From positions 372,001 through 436,000 of the forward strand of contig SAUG01000072.1 in the NCBI GenBank assembly GCA_011316305.1: a DNA stretch of 64,000 nt, in the 5' to 3' direction. Of the stretch, positions 22,985 through 33,801 are shown piece after piece. The position numbers and the translations under genes were made by a program. Each line of letters begins with the position of its first letter. Within the stretch, counting starts at the first letter, position 1. Below the pieces are notes generated by a model. The model had not been told where the DNA came from. It searched no databases and saw nothing but the letters and a program-made list of their open reading frames with translations. This DNA is from Rusavskia elegans (taxonomy: Eukaryota; Ascomycota; Lecanoromycetes; Teloschistales; Teloschistaceae).

Positions 22985-24508
22985 TCATACCAGCTTCAGT
23001 GAGAAACCACCTCCTACCTCTTCCGCCTCCCTACCAGCAAAGATACCTCTAAAATCCGCTGCCTCACCCCCGATCCTCGGCGCCTCTCCTCTCTTTGGCG
23101 CGCTCGGGCTCGCCACCCTTCTCCTCTTTTCCTGTCCCGCCTTCGAAGGAAAGGTTGGAAACATCGCTGTACTCTTCGGTCTCGGATCTTCCTTGAAGTA
23201 CCCGTGTGCTAAGACGTCGGAGGCGGTCGGCCGGTGCTTAGGATTCAGGGACAGAAGGGCCGTCAGGAGTTGGGTACCGGCAAGGGTGAGGAAGGGGAAT
23301 TTCGCGCGGATCACGGCGCCGGTCGTTTGAGCGTTGGACGGAAGACGAAGGGAGCGGGCGTTTGGAAGGCGTTTGAAGCCGGGCCAGGTTTCTTCGGTGG
23401 GGATGCCACAGAGCTCGAAGATCTGGTGGAATAGGTTAGAGGAATCCTAACCACGGGTTGTAAGGTTAAGACGAGAGTAGGAACATACCTTGGAAAGCTG
23501 ATCTACCTCGTTCTTGCCTTGCAGCAGAGGCTCCTTTAGCAGAAGTTCGCCGAATATGCAGCCGACGCTCCACATATCCACTTCAGCGCCGTACTTGTCT
23601 GCGCCAAGGAGCAGCTCTGGACCTCGATACCACAGTGTCACGACCAGTTGGGTGAGCTTGGGTGGCGGGTCCCCATAGTATCTTGCCATGCCAAAGTCTG
23701 CGATCTTGATCTGCCCTCGATTATTCATCAGGATATTTGATGTTTTCAAATCTCGATGCAGTATCCAGTTGCTATGTAGATATTCAACAGCTGAGGTGAG
23801 CTGCAGGAGCAGCGTTTTGATCTCCGAAGGAAGGAAGGGTTCCATCATATCCTCTTGTAGAGTCTTGAGATCGTGCTCGAGGAAATCCATGACAAGAAAG
23901 ACGCTGGTCTTATAGATCAGCTTTCCAGCTCTGAAATACATGAAGATGATGGCGTATACTTACTCATCCAGTTTGTCTCCCATGACTACCTCTCTCAGCT
24001 TGACGATGTTGATATGGCTTGACGCCATGAGTGTTTGTATCTCTCTGAGACCTGTGACCGGAAAGCCGTCGTTGCTGTTCTCCATCTTGAGCTTCTTCAG
24101 AGCCACAACCTCCCCCGTCGATAGCTCTTTGGCCCTGGAAACCCATCCATATGATCCCTCTTCAATGTGATTCAGCTTTTCGAAATTGTCCACGTGCCTG
24201 CATGAACTCCATTCGGGTGCTGGGAATCTTAGAAGTTTGGTCGGGATATCGTCAGCAACCGCTGGGTCAGGAGATAATCGTCTTCTCTTCGCTGCTCGCC
24301 CCTCGCCCTCATTCGCTGTGCTGGATTCGTTCGTCGGAGGTGTTGAGGTCGATGTCTGCGCCTGTTGGCGAGCAGCTTCGGCAGCTTCGAGCCTCCGCTG
24401 TTTTTCTGCTTTGGCTCTTTTCTTCTCCTCCTTGTCACGTTTGCGCTGAGCCTCGATTGCGGCATCTTCTGCGTCATCAGCCCAACGTGACTTGGCCCCA
24501 CTCGCCAT
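22985..24508 (-). CDS. CDK11: CDK11 (PITSLRE)-type cyclin-dependent protein kinase
   Basis: Exons 24508-23964, 23903-23489 and 23422-22985 give about 465 aa. The first ~100 residues are a charged helix-prone tail with a basic [10 protein letters not shown] patch, likely nuclear. The kinase domain follows: [11 protein letters not shown] glycine loop, VALKKLKM with the catalytic Lys, [11 protein letters not shown] helix (equivalent of PITSLRE), LHRDLKTSN catalytic loop, DFGMAR, and [12 protein letters not shown] activation segment. Later come [13 protein letters not shown] and [16 protein letters not shown]11 kinases act in the nucleus in transcription and splicing control with an L-type cyclin. 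The usual APE triad is GPE here and DFGLAR is DFGMAR; both are mild changes. The gene is divergent from NDUFAF7, with 169 bp between start codons. Confidence 0.93.
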
Positions 24509-24677
24509 GGTGAGATTTGCTTTACCAGCGGTTATGGCGATGGGAAATCTGAAGCTGGTTGGTGGAGAAGTCAAATTTCATGGCATCATGACTTGCGACT
24601 CGCACAGCTGGCTGGTCTCACCACACCCCCACTGAAATTACATATTGAGAAGCCATGGTGTTTGATGAGTGGGTGAT
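24509..24677. promoter_or_regulatory. Divergent promoter between CDK11 and NDUFAF7
   Basis: Only 169 bp separate the two start codons, so both genes must share this promoter region or have overlapping leaders. No clear TATA box is seen. Confidence 0.6.
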
Positions 24678-26434
24678 ATGATATCAAGAGCGGGTTGCAG
24701 AATTTTGGGGTTGTCGCGACCCGCAGGATATCGCGCCCTTGATTTGAAGATCTTTCAGGGCACGCGATGGTCTTCATCATCGCCACGACAATGGTCTACA
24801 CCATTAGCCAAAACCATTGCAGAAGCGATCGCCGTAAGTCCAATCCATAATACCCGAAGCTCCTACTTATTTATGCAACAGACTACTGGACCGATCTCCA
24901 TTGCGGCGTATATGCGCCAATGCCTCACGTCTCCTGATGGTGGATACTATACAACCAACCGTGAAGGTCGAGACCAATTTGGTCGGAAGGGTGATTTCGT
25001 CACATCACCAGAGATCTCGCAGATCTTCGGAGAGTTGTTTGGTCTGTGGCTTGTGACAGAATGGATGATGCAAGGCAGAAAGAAGCAAGGCGTGGAGATT
25101 ATCGAAGTTGGACCTGGACGCGGGACGCTGATGGATGATATACTAAGGGCATGGCACTCGGCCTCCTTGCACGTTACCTGTGCAGCCAGCTGATACCCGG
25201 TACAGGCAGTGAGCACTTTCAAGAGTCTGGCTTCCAGCATTGAGAATATTTATCTTGTCGAGGCAAGCCCTTCCCTGCGAGCCGCACAGAAGGATCTGCT
25301 TTGCGGTGACTCAACATTGGAGGATGTCTCAACAGGATATCGGAGCACTAGCAAGTATGCTGGACTGCCTATAACGTGGTGCGAGGACATTCGCTTTGTC
25401 CCCAACGGCAAGTGTCCCAATTCTTCGCCCTCAAGATTCCATTAACATATCCCTCAGAACCTGACAAGACGCCGTTCATCTTTGCCCATGAGTTCTTTGA
25501 CGCACTTCCAATCCACGCTTTTCAGTCGGTTCCTCCATCTCAAACGCCCACTCAGACATTGTCCACCCCAACAGGGCAGATCTCCCTTAACCGTCCCAAA
25601 GCGGAGGCACAAAAGCCGCAATGGCGCGAATTGCTCGTCTCGCCGACAGTTCCTTCCTCCGCCATTACAACCTCGGCCTCTTCCGTGCCCTCCACAAAGT
25701 CAAAAGAACCGAAACCCGACTTCCAGCTCTCGCTCGCCAAAGCCAGTAACCCTTCGTCTCTCCTTCTCCCAACCCAATCCCAGCGTTACAAAGACCTACT
25801 CTCTACTGCCGACGCCGTCATTGAGATCAGTCCAGAATCGCACAGCTATGTGGCGGAATTCGCTCGTCGCATCGGAGGCTCCAAGAATTCAAGGTCATCA
25901 ACGTCGTCGGCCGTGTCTCCTGCACCACGCAAATCCGAGCCATCAGGTGCAGCGTTGATCCTGGACTACGGGCCAGCTGAGACTATACCATCATCGACAC
26001 TTCGCGGCATCCGCTCCCACCAGCTCGTGTCTCCGCTTGCGGATGCAGGGGAGGTAGATCTCAGCGCCGACGTTGATTTCATGGCATTGGTCGAGGCAGC
26101 CTTAGGAGCATCTGATAACGTTGAGGTTCATGGTCCTGTGGAACAGGCTGTTTTTCTGGAACAAATGGGTATTAAAGAGCGAGCTGAAATGCTTATCCGG
26201 GGCTTGGAAAAGAAAGGCGGAAACGGGGTAGAGGCAGTTGGTCATGGGGACCAGACCCCGGGCAAGGATGCAGCGGATATGGAACCGAGGAAGAAGACGA
26301 TACGAGAGGCGGTCGAGAGACTCGTCAGCAGGTTACCTGGTAGAGGCATGGGAACCCTGTACAAAGCTCTGGCGATAGTGCCAGAAAGGGGCGGAAAGCG
26401 GCCTGTTGGATTCGGTGGTGGCCTCGGTGGCTGA
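24678..26434 (+). CDS. NDUFAF7: NDUFAF7-type mitochondrial arginine methyltransferase (complex I assembly)
   Basis: Exons 24678-24833, 24882-25148, 25206-25407 and 25458-26434 give about 533 aa. An Arg/Ser-rich start fits a mitochondrial targeting peptide. The methyltransferase core is clear: GPISIAAYMRQCLTSPDGGY, GDFVTSPEISQIFGELFGLW, the SAM-binding IIEVGPGRGTLMDDILR, YLVEASPSLR, and FIFAHEFFDALPIHAFQ. In animals this protein methylates an NDUFS2 arginine early in complex I assembly, in the matrix. Introns two and three begin with GC instead of GT (GCATGG and GCAAGT); only these donors keep the conserved frame. A Pro/Ser/Thr-rich insert of about 70 residues sits after the FDALP segment, and the C-terminal end is extended. 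Confidence 0.9.
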
Positions 26435-26504
26435 TGCGAAACGCAAGCATTTAATACGTTATTTTGGTCTCCAGACTGTCATGATATCGTGCCTCGCCTA
26501 AGGT

Positions 26505-28289
26505 ATGTACTTTTTACGGCGTCTGAGACGGTCAATGCTTGGCATTAAAGGGAGAATCGACGTCATACATCTGAACTTGCAGCCTTTCTCACGGCCGAAC
26601 TCCAAGTCGCCCGACTGCTCCAGATCGGCATCCATACGTCAAGCTGATGGCACAGTCTTGTCATCGATGCTATTCAGTGGCGATGATTGTAACGAGTGCC
26701 GGCCCGGAGGCAGAATGCCCGCTGCGACAGCGGTTGCATTCTCTTCGCTCCCCTTCATAGCGACCTTCCTCCTCGTATCGACCATTGTCCTCAACAAAAT
26801 CTATCCGATCCTCTCAGCCTATGCTTCGTCAAGCTTGAAACGAACATCTTTCAACTATCCGTCGTCTCGTCTCAACGTACAAAGGATCAATGCCATCACC
26901 TTCAGTACAACACTCGCCCTTGCGGCTGTCCTTGCTGAATTGATCCTTTGTGAGATCTCGAATACGATTGATCCACTTGCTCGTCGACTGGCATTTCACT
27001 TCACCGTCTCGCTGCTCTTACTTATACTCGTCATCATCATCCCTTCGCTTCAGATACAGTCGGTCATCTCCGCAGCAGGATGGGACTTTACGGGCAAGAG
27101 CAAGGGGAGGCTTCGAATAGCCTGGGCATTGCAATCAGTCATCACAGCGGTCTGGCTTGTCGCTTTCTGGTGGTCAGGGGAACAGCTTCTGGGCAACACT
27201 AGTTCTGCCAGCGAGACGAAACCCCAAAGTCAAAGTCTCAGCGAAGCCTGTCTTTCACGTGTAGGTATCTTTGGAATATCTCTGATGGGGCTTCTTTCTG
27301 GCTTCGCAAGCGTCAGCGCCGCCTGGCAAAACATTTTCGCCAAGCATCAATCCGTCACGGATGCTGATATCGCACGAAAAGCGACCGGGCTTGAAGCAAC
27401 CAACGACATGCTCGCAGCAAAAAAATCGCGTTTACGTGCTCTTGAGCGCAAAATGTCCGACATATCACAAGATAAGAACTTCTTCCAGAAAGCCATGGGC
27501 TCCATCCGAGGCAACGTCGACCATACCGAACTCAAATCACTGGAAATAGAAATCAAAGGTCTCGAGACCATGGCCTCATCCCTTTCCGCATCGCACACCA
27601 TGTTACAAAGCCGCCTTCAGCAACAAAACCGCAGCAAGTCCCTGACTGGCCGCTCCTATCTGGTTTCCTCCTACGCCTTTTCTCTCTTCTGCCTCTACCG
27701 CATCTTCACCGCCTTATATAGCACCCTCCGCCGCTCCGTTAACTTATCACAGTCATCTTCCACATCATCATCATCCGGCCTCAGCCAAGACCAGCGGCCA
27801 ACCGCATCGACATCCTCGGATCCTATAACCACCCTCCTCGCCCTCGTCGCTACCCACTACGACCCACACCTTGACCGCGACCTATACACGCGTCAACTCT
27901 CCTTCCTTCTCTCCGGCCTTATCCTTCTCGCCTCATTCAACTCTGTGATGCAAACCTTTTCCCTCATCGCTCGATTCTTACCCTCCGTCCTCCGCGCTGT
28001 GAACCAGAACCTACCCTTGCTCGTCGCGCAGGTATGCGGAATGTATACCATCAGCGCCGCCCTGATGTTGAGAGGTCGTGTACCGGGGCAGGTGGTTGGA
28101 GAGGGATTAAAAGGAATGGGAGGAGAGCAATCGGGATGGGTAGATGGCTGGTTTGATGGGTGGTTTCTGGGAGGAGTGGGAGTTACTATTGTGGGGTTAT
28201 GGTTTGGAAAAAAGATCGGAGGGGCTGGGGAGTGGGATGAAGTGGATGATTATGGGGATGGAGATGTGGAGATGGGGAAAAGATCGTGA
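26505..28289 (+). CDS. Golgi pH regulator / GPR89-type membrane protein
   Basis: An intronless frame of 594 codons. The conserved part begins at MLFSGDDCNEC (codon 55, position 26667), which is the more likely start; the upstream ATG adds a basic, non-conserved stretch. Several membrane helices follow (SLPFIATFLLVSTIVLN, AAVLAELILC, FTVSLLLLILVIIIPSL, IAWALQSVITAVWLVAFWW). Next is a long cytosolic coiled segment (KATGLEATNDMLAAKKSRLR) and the conserved LSFLLSGLILLASFNSVMQT in the C-terminal membrane half. The family (GPHR in animals, GTG1/2 in plants) is an anion channel-like protein of the Golgi or ER. It lies 70 bp after NDUFAF7 on the same strand. Confidence 0.88.
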   Translation: MYFLRRLRRSMLGIKGRIDVIHLNLQPFSRPNSKSPDCSRSASIRQADGTVLSSMLFSGDDCNECRPGGRMPAATAVAFSSLPFIATFLLVSTIVLNKIYPILSAYASSSLKRTSFNYPSSRLNVQRINAITFSTTLALAAVLAELILCEISNTIDPLARRLAFHFTVSLLLLILVIIIPSLQIQSVISAAGWDFTGKSKGRLRIAWALQSVITAVWLVAFWWSGEQLLGNTSSASETKPQSQSLSEACLSRVGIFGISLMGLLSGFASVSAAWQNIFAKHQSVTDADIARKATGLEATNDMLAAKKSRLRALERKMSDISQDKNFFQKAMGSIRGNVDHTELKSLEIEIKGLETMASSLSASHTMLQSRLQQQNRSKSLTGRSYLVSSYAFSLFCLYRIFTALYSTLRRSVNLSQSSSTSSSSGLSQDQRPTASTSSDPITTLLALVATHYDPHLDRDLYTRQLSFLLSGLILLASFNSVMQTFSLIARFLPSVLRAVNQNLPLLVAQVCGMYTISAALMLRGRVPGQVVGEGLKGMGGEQSGWVDGWFDGWFLGGVGVTIVGLWFGKKIGGAGEWDEVDDYGDGDVEMGKRS

Positions 28290-28948
28290 TCATCCCGTGA
28301 GCTACCCAAGCTACGATTGCAATGATACTTCGTGGAATATGTATGAGCACCTCGTCCTACATCTTGGTTACACCTGTCAAATGGCCTGTTCCAATAGCTA
28401 CACAGAGACATAACCATAGGTTTTGAAACTCTTGTTCTGCCCGTCAAAAACAAATCGCTGTGGGGGCCGAACAGCGGTCGATACCTCGATGTGGGATTTC
28501 GTTACAACGGTTGCTTGGATATCACTAGACAGCTGCTAAATGAAACAACCGCCGTGGCCATGACATGAAACGCTATAAACTCGGCTCCGACGAACGTGTG
28601 CGGTGGTTGCTTGTGTTCCCCACATTGCGATTATTTGTGACACGAGTCAGTGTCGGAACCGTTGGTAGCGGGAGCTGTGAAGCATGGTTCTTGATCTGGG
28701 CCCTATAAAGTCGGTGACTTAGGTATGATCTTTATTTTATATCTGATTCTTGGTCTTTTCTTTCCAATAAGCTTGCAACCTAAGCAGAATCTACCATTCC
28801 GGAGTATCATTTGTCCTTTTCCTCTGTAATTCGAATTCACATTACTCGAGACCGAGATCGAGATCGTCAACCTTCCCTATTTCTGACCTCATTGTCTGAT
28901 CGCACAGCTCATTATTGATCCACTCAATACGATCTACTCGGCCTCCAA
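28290..28948. other. Intergenic region
   Basis: No gene-like frame. A TCGAGACCGAGATCGAGATCG short repeat-like stretch lies near 28847-28866. Otherwise I see nothing. Confidence 0.5.
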
Positions 28949-29708
28949 ATGAGCACACCACTTCTATCTCCCCCTGAAGTCTCAAGTCCCTTCTTTCGAC
29001 TCTTGTGTCGACGAGGTGAGCCAGTATATCATCGGTTATTTCATGCAGTGTGCTGAGTGGGATCGCCGGAAAGCAGAAAAACTCGCATCGGGGCTAGGAC
29101 TCGAAGGGATAACAATCTACGGACTTTCGAGGGACGAGCGTCATGAGCGGTTTCAGAGCATACCTACAGACGGAGTATAAGAATGTGCATACAATTGGAG
29201 TGTATAACGAACTCCGGTACGAGGAACACTTTTTGGGATGGGTACGTATACATCGCCCTTCGTCGATTGCACATATACATCCAGCGGTCCTCTGATTTAA
29301 GAATGACTTGATCCAGCGAACTACTGCCACTGCCGTTGGGTTCTGGCGGATTTTCCCGGGACTATATTCAACCTGGTCGGCACGAGCATCATTTCGCTCT
29401 GGCGCTTTAGTCAGCCGGCCTTCCCGGAGTCTGGATACGAAGAACATACCGAGTGTCCGTATTGACCCAGCCACACAGAGACCGGAGTAGCCATTGCTAT
29501 CGGCACCTCCATCAACTTCCAAGTATACGTCGCATGCAACGGCTGCGGAAGTGAGCGCGCCTTCAACGGCCGCTACGTTCCGGAGTACTGCAAGGACCGC
29601 TCCTCCTTCTCACGCGGGAGACTGACTACCCATGGTTTACAAAACTTGGAGAAAAATAGGAAAAGAGAGGACTTCTGGAGCCATAGATTATTTGGCTCCT
29701 AGAACCAG
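28949..29708 (+). pseudogene. Cys-rich hypothetical gene with two frameshifts and an in-frame TGA
   Basis: Coding pieces line up on the plus strand but change frame. MSTPLLSPPEV at 28949 shifts near 28980 to FDSCVDEVSQYIIGYFMQCA, then KLASGLGLEGITIYGLSRDE. A second shift near 29140 leads to SGFRAYLQTEYKNVHTIGVY and LRYEEHFLGWV. An intron (about 29246-29316) leads to NYCHCRWVLADFPGTIFNLV and GYEEHTECPY. TGA at 29463 then stops the frame. Past it the same frame continues convincingly: PSHTETGVAIAIGTSINFQV, YVACNGCGSERAFNGRYVP, ending about 29708. A Cys codon (TGC or TGT) in place of the TGA would make CPYC, matching the later CNGC. The family is not recognised. The lesions argue for a decayed gene. 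Confidence 0.55.
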
Positions 29709-32700
29709 CAGTCGAGGCTTTCTGTCCGCTACTGCTTACAACAAGCACCCGAAATCCAAGCCCGAGAAATCGATCTTGAGCCTTAACTTTGCTGTCTTGA
29801 GAACTTGCCTCGGAAAGTAGACATGCTACTCTGGGAAGCGACCGACCAATTACAAGAGCCATACTTTGTAAATACCACGCAATTTTCTGGTACAATTTTG
29901 GGGGAATAGTAGGCTAGTCCTTGAAAATAACAGAAGAAAAAGTCAAACGATAAGACGGAAAATAGGCTTGGGGATATTTAGATCATGCAACCGACTATCA
30001 ATCACGAAGGCATCACTTCCACCATGGGAATCCTCTCGAACTGGGTGGTAATATCCACTGATCGCACCCTCCTTGTATTCCTACAGCAATACTCCAGCCA
30101 TCCTGGATTCAGCGTTCACTCATACAAGCAAGAGCTATACAGATGCGTCTCTAACCATCATGAGCGTCTTGGTTCACAGTCGAAAGGCCCATGCCATTGG
30201 TCCGACAACCTGTGTTTTCCACAACACTCACGCTTTGGATCACCTACTACGGCATCTAGCAAAGGATAGCCTTAGACCAGCTATTCGATTGGGAAGATGC
30301 TCGGAGTCCTGTTTTCTCCACAACTTACCTCCATGGACTGGCTCAGCCGCAGTGGGATGGATTAATAAAGACGACTCTCAATGATAAGTGTAGAAACACT
30401 AGAAGAGTACGAAGACGTTGAGACGAGCCCGACAGCCATGGTACGTGTTGTCACAACGATTGTGCTCTGGATATCTCGAGGATGTAGCAGCGGAAGGGAT
30501 ACTGCCATCTGTCACGCCGTGTTGTTTTGAGGTTGCAGGAGCACTGCATTGGTCCATCACTCAGCGCCTTTCCGATATGTATCCCAATCTGTATCTCCGA
30601 CAGCGTGACAACGTGACAGTCATGGCGTGTATCGAAGAGGGAAAGGGGCGCCTCTTTACAGAGGAATCTGCCCCCTCGCGAAGGGGGGAGAAAACAGTGT
30701 GCATTGGCCACTCGTAGCCGTTCAGACATCGCTCGACTCGATAGGCATAGTCGTTGAGGCCGGTTGCTGTATCTTCATTTTGGCAGAGATCGAGTATTAC
30801 GCCAAGGTGGCCTACCCTCGGGGGAAATTGATAGATATTATTGAGTCCCCGTTGTCACACATCTGTAGCTGTAACTGGGTAACTCCGTCCCCTCGTAAAG
30901 GAATAACCCTATTTTAGTATCAATCTCAATAGCACCGTAGACGAGTCCACATTCGTGCCACCAAAAGTCCGCTGCGGGCCTTTTTTTTTTCGGTTCCCCC
31001 GAGCGAGGCCTCAATCAAAACGTTTTATTCCAATGGTCATCCTGATACATGGGCAAAGATCCATAATTCCTGAAGAGCTGAAAGGCCGCCCTGGTCCCCA
31101 TACCAGGTACCTTCCTCCCATGTCGGCGGGTCTCAAAGTCGGAGCAATGGGATTTGTAATAATGCTTGAGCCAAGGTACGATCGATTCCCTATATTCGGC
31201 AAACATATGTTTTGGATGAAGAGTAAAACATTCCGAGCCATAACAACTACTCGCCGTTTCGATCACGCTCCAGGAAGCGCAAGAATTCCCATCTGGTAGA
31301 CTGGTAGATGCGAGGGTTGCTCATCTGCAGTGACTGAAAGTCGTGCGGCTGCTCCGCAGGAAGGCAACATGGGTGCTTGAAAGAGTTTGGTATCTTTTTC
31401 CATGGAAAGCAGACGCTTGCGCGACAGTGAAAAAGAAGCTCGGGATGCCATTGGGAGCTCCGAAGCGATGAGCTTGGGTATATGTTTCTGTCGGGAGATC
31501 TGGGAGAGAAAATATTTCCTTGTGGCTGAGGAATTGAACAAGATTTCGCCACCACAAGGAACAGAATTTCCACAGACCAAATGAGTGGGGAGGACGTACA
31601 GGATTGGAAGTGTTTTGGCTCGATGTGCATTGAACGCCATCAAGATTTGGCAAGACGCAGGGCACGACTGTCGAATGTTTGGTACAGATGTCATCCTCAC
31701 ATGTCCCTGCCGTTGGCGGATGTTATTTCGACTCAATGTAAACCTGATCGCAAAAAAGTGTTGAACTTAAAATCTGCACAATAATTGGGGTTAAGCCAGT
31801 CACAGGATCTTTAGCAGCCCACTTGAGGTGACGCTGTAGGTTGACAAGAAGTGGTTGGATGCAAGACGTCCAATGTTTTGTCGAATGGTTTTGGATATTC
31901 GACCAATAGAGGGATTTTCGTCGACAGAGGAATGGCTCAGGAGTCAGGCCGTGATTCGATGTACGGAGTATTGGATAAACCACAGACAGACAAGGAGATA
32001 CATAAAGATTAGCCGATAGGAGCCGAGGGTTCAATGCCAAAATTAAAAATCTACCTATCAGCTGACATTCAAATAGAGCATATTCCGTGCTGTTGATGAC
32101 CACAGTCGGAAATTTTCTCATACAAACCCTGCTCGGTTAATTCCTAGGCTCTATGGACTTAAGAATGTGCACCATCAAGCAAACCATCTTGAAAAGCCGT
32201 AGCAGCCTACGGTACCTTCAAGCCCGGAATCGCGACTCGATGACCTGGATAAAGGACACGAAATAGGCTACTCTAGGCTGTTGTTGTGACCATGGATGGC
32301 CCGTGGTCATGGCTTTTGGCTTCCTACGATAGCGATTGAGAGTCTCTGGCAAGGATTAAGAAGGAAATGGGGTTAAAACAGAGATCATTGTATTGAGACA
32401 CCAAACGTTCAACATAGTGCTCAAGGACCACTATTTGAAGTTTGACCCATCCTACCGTGCCTCTGGTCTTGACCATTGTCTAGGCTTCTGCCACAATACC
32501 CATTGATCGATCAGATCTTGGGCCCCAGAAGGAATCAACAGAACCCCCTTGAATAAGTAAGCTAAACATTCGCCTGGGTTAGCGTTGCGGAATAGGGGAT
32601 CCCTTCGACTGGCGGGGTGGGCATCCGATACCTCGACTGCTAGCCAAATCGGAGACTCCACCAGTGCATGGGATATGTGTTGCAAGCTGGAATATGACAA

Positions 32701-32776
32701 TGTTGGATAGTAAGGTTAGCTTCCTGCACGATGGACGAGACCGAGCTCCAAGACTAGTCATTGCAAATTCCGTCTT
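29709..32776. other. 3-kb gene-poor region
   Basis: No intact gene is convincing. Coding-like scraps occur, such as MISVETLEEYEDVETSPTAM at about 30382-30441 before a GTACGT donor, and YLEDVAAEGILPSVTPCC followed by EVAGALHWSITQRLSDMY at about 30475-30590, in changing frames. They may be remnants of one decayed gene. The rest (31-32.7 kb) shows only overlapping short frames. Confidence 0.4.
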
Positions 32777-33340
32777 CTACGGCTGACTCCAGCCGGCCAA
32801 CGGCCCACTGTCGCCCGCAGGCCCTCGTCCTATTTCGCGACGCATCAACTCAGCACGACCAGGTGACCCAGGAAGATTGTCGTATTTCCCATCTAGATCA
32901 AGTACCTTCCCTGGTAGGGGTCGAACTCCAAAAATAGTGACGTTCATAACCCGCTTCGGTCCCACAGGACTCGTGCCCCCTAAATGGGGCGGGCGAGCTA
33001 CACAAGCTGCGTTGATGACCCCAGCTTCAACGGCGATTTCGTGAAAGGAAACGTAGTCTTCGTCATCATTACTATGCATGTCGATGTGAATGTAGCAAGT
33101 TCCCGTAACCCAACGCTCTGGAACCCTGTATCCGGCATTCGGCTTTCTGCTGAACAGGATCGGGGCGTATGCTTTGTCGAGTCTCGCAAGGTCTTTGATG
33201 CCTTCGTAACAATGTTTGTAGATTGTGGTAAAATGCTGTCGGCCGGGTGGAGGATTTTGCTTCCAGCATCCTACTCTTACCTCGCCAACGGCGCCTGCCC
33301 AGTTGACGGCAACAAGGACAAGTAGAAGGATCGAGATCAT
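32777..33340 (-). CDS. Small secreted protein, hypothetical
   Basis: One exon of 187 aa. It begins with a clear signal peptide (MISILLLVLVAVNWAGAVGE, likely cut after AGA or AVG). The mature part is about 168 residues with four Cys at about positions 25, 43, 82 and 112 (VGCWKQ, KHCYEG, GTCYIHI, NAACVAR), fitting two disulphides. The C-terminus is rich in Gly and Pro. The layout matches small secreted fungal proteins of unknown function, exported or wall-bound. An effector-like role is possible but not shown. The start ATG directly precedes the signal sequence. Confidence 0.8.
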   Translation of the reverse strand: MISILLLVLVAVNWAGAVGEVRVGCWKQNPPPGRQHFTTIYKHCYEGIKDLARLDKAYAPILFSRKPNAGYRVPERWVTGTCYIHIDMHSNDDEDYVSFHEIAVEAGVINAACVARPPHLGGTSPVGPKRVMNVTIFGVRPLPGKVLDLDGKYDNLPGSPGRAELMRREIGRGPAGDSGPLAGWSQP

Positions 33341-33801
33341 CGGTGCTCATGGGTTTTAGGCCGGTAGGTATTTGAGGTCGGAAGGTCTTGATAATGAAGG
33401 CTCTACTTTAATGAGCGCTTCATCTGTTGTCTCGGGTTGATCCGAGACCCGATGACAAGTCTAGACGCGCCATTGAAAAGCTGGTCGTAGAGCCGCAGAC
33501 CATCTGGACTTGTACGCGCTGGTGAAGATCGAAAGTGTGGCGGGGGCCTAGCCTATACTCGTGGAAGTTTCCACGGAATTGTCGAGTTGATTGACCCTTG
33601 AAGATTGGTGGTTCCTGGCAGTTGTGCGTACTTCAGGGGTCTGATGCTGACAACTTGGAGTCTGGGAGAAGCGTCATAGACCGTAATCCTAACGGTCATA
33701 CCACGATCGCAGGAGCCTTTGAAAACCTTTTGTTGTAGTGCACACCGTTTGGAGGCAACATGCAATCTACCAATTCCGAAAGAGTTTTGTTTCATTTTGC
33801 C
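33341..33801. other. Intergenic region
   Basis: It lies between the TYR1 stop and the start of the secreted-protein gene, both on the minus strand. It must hold the promoter of the secreted-protein gene. No motif stands out. Confidence 0.5.

Noticed and set aside
29463..29465. In-frame TGA as selenocysteine
   Set aside because: Two frameshifts in the same gene and the lack of known selenocysteine machinery in filamentous ascomycetes make a plain nonsense mutation the better reading.
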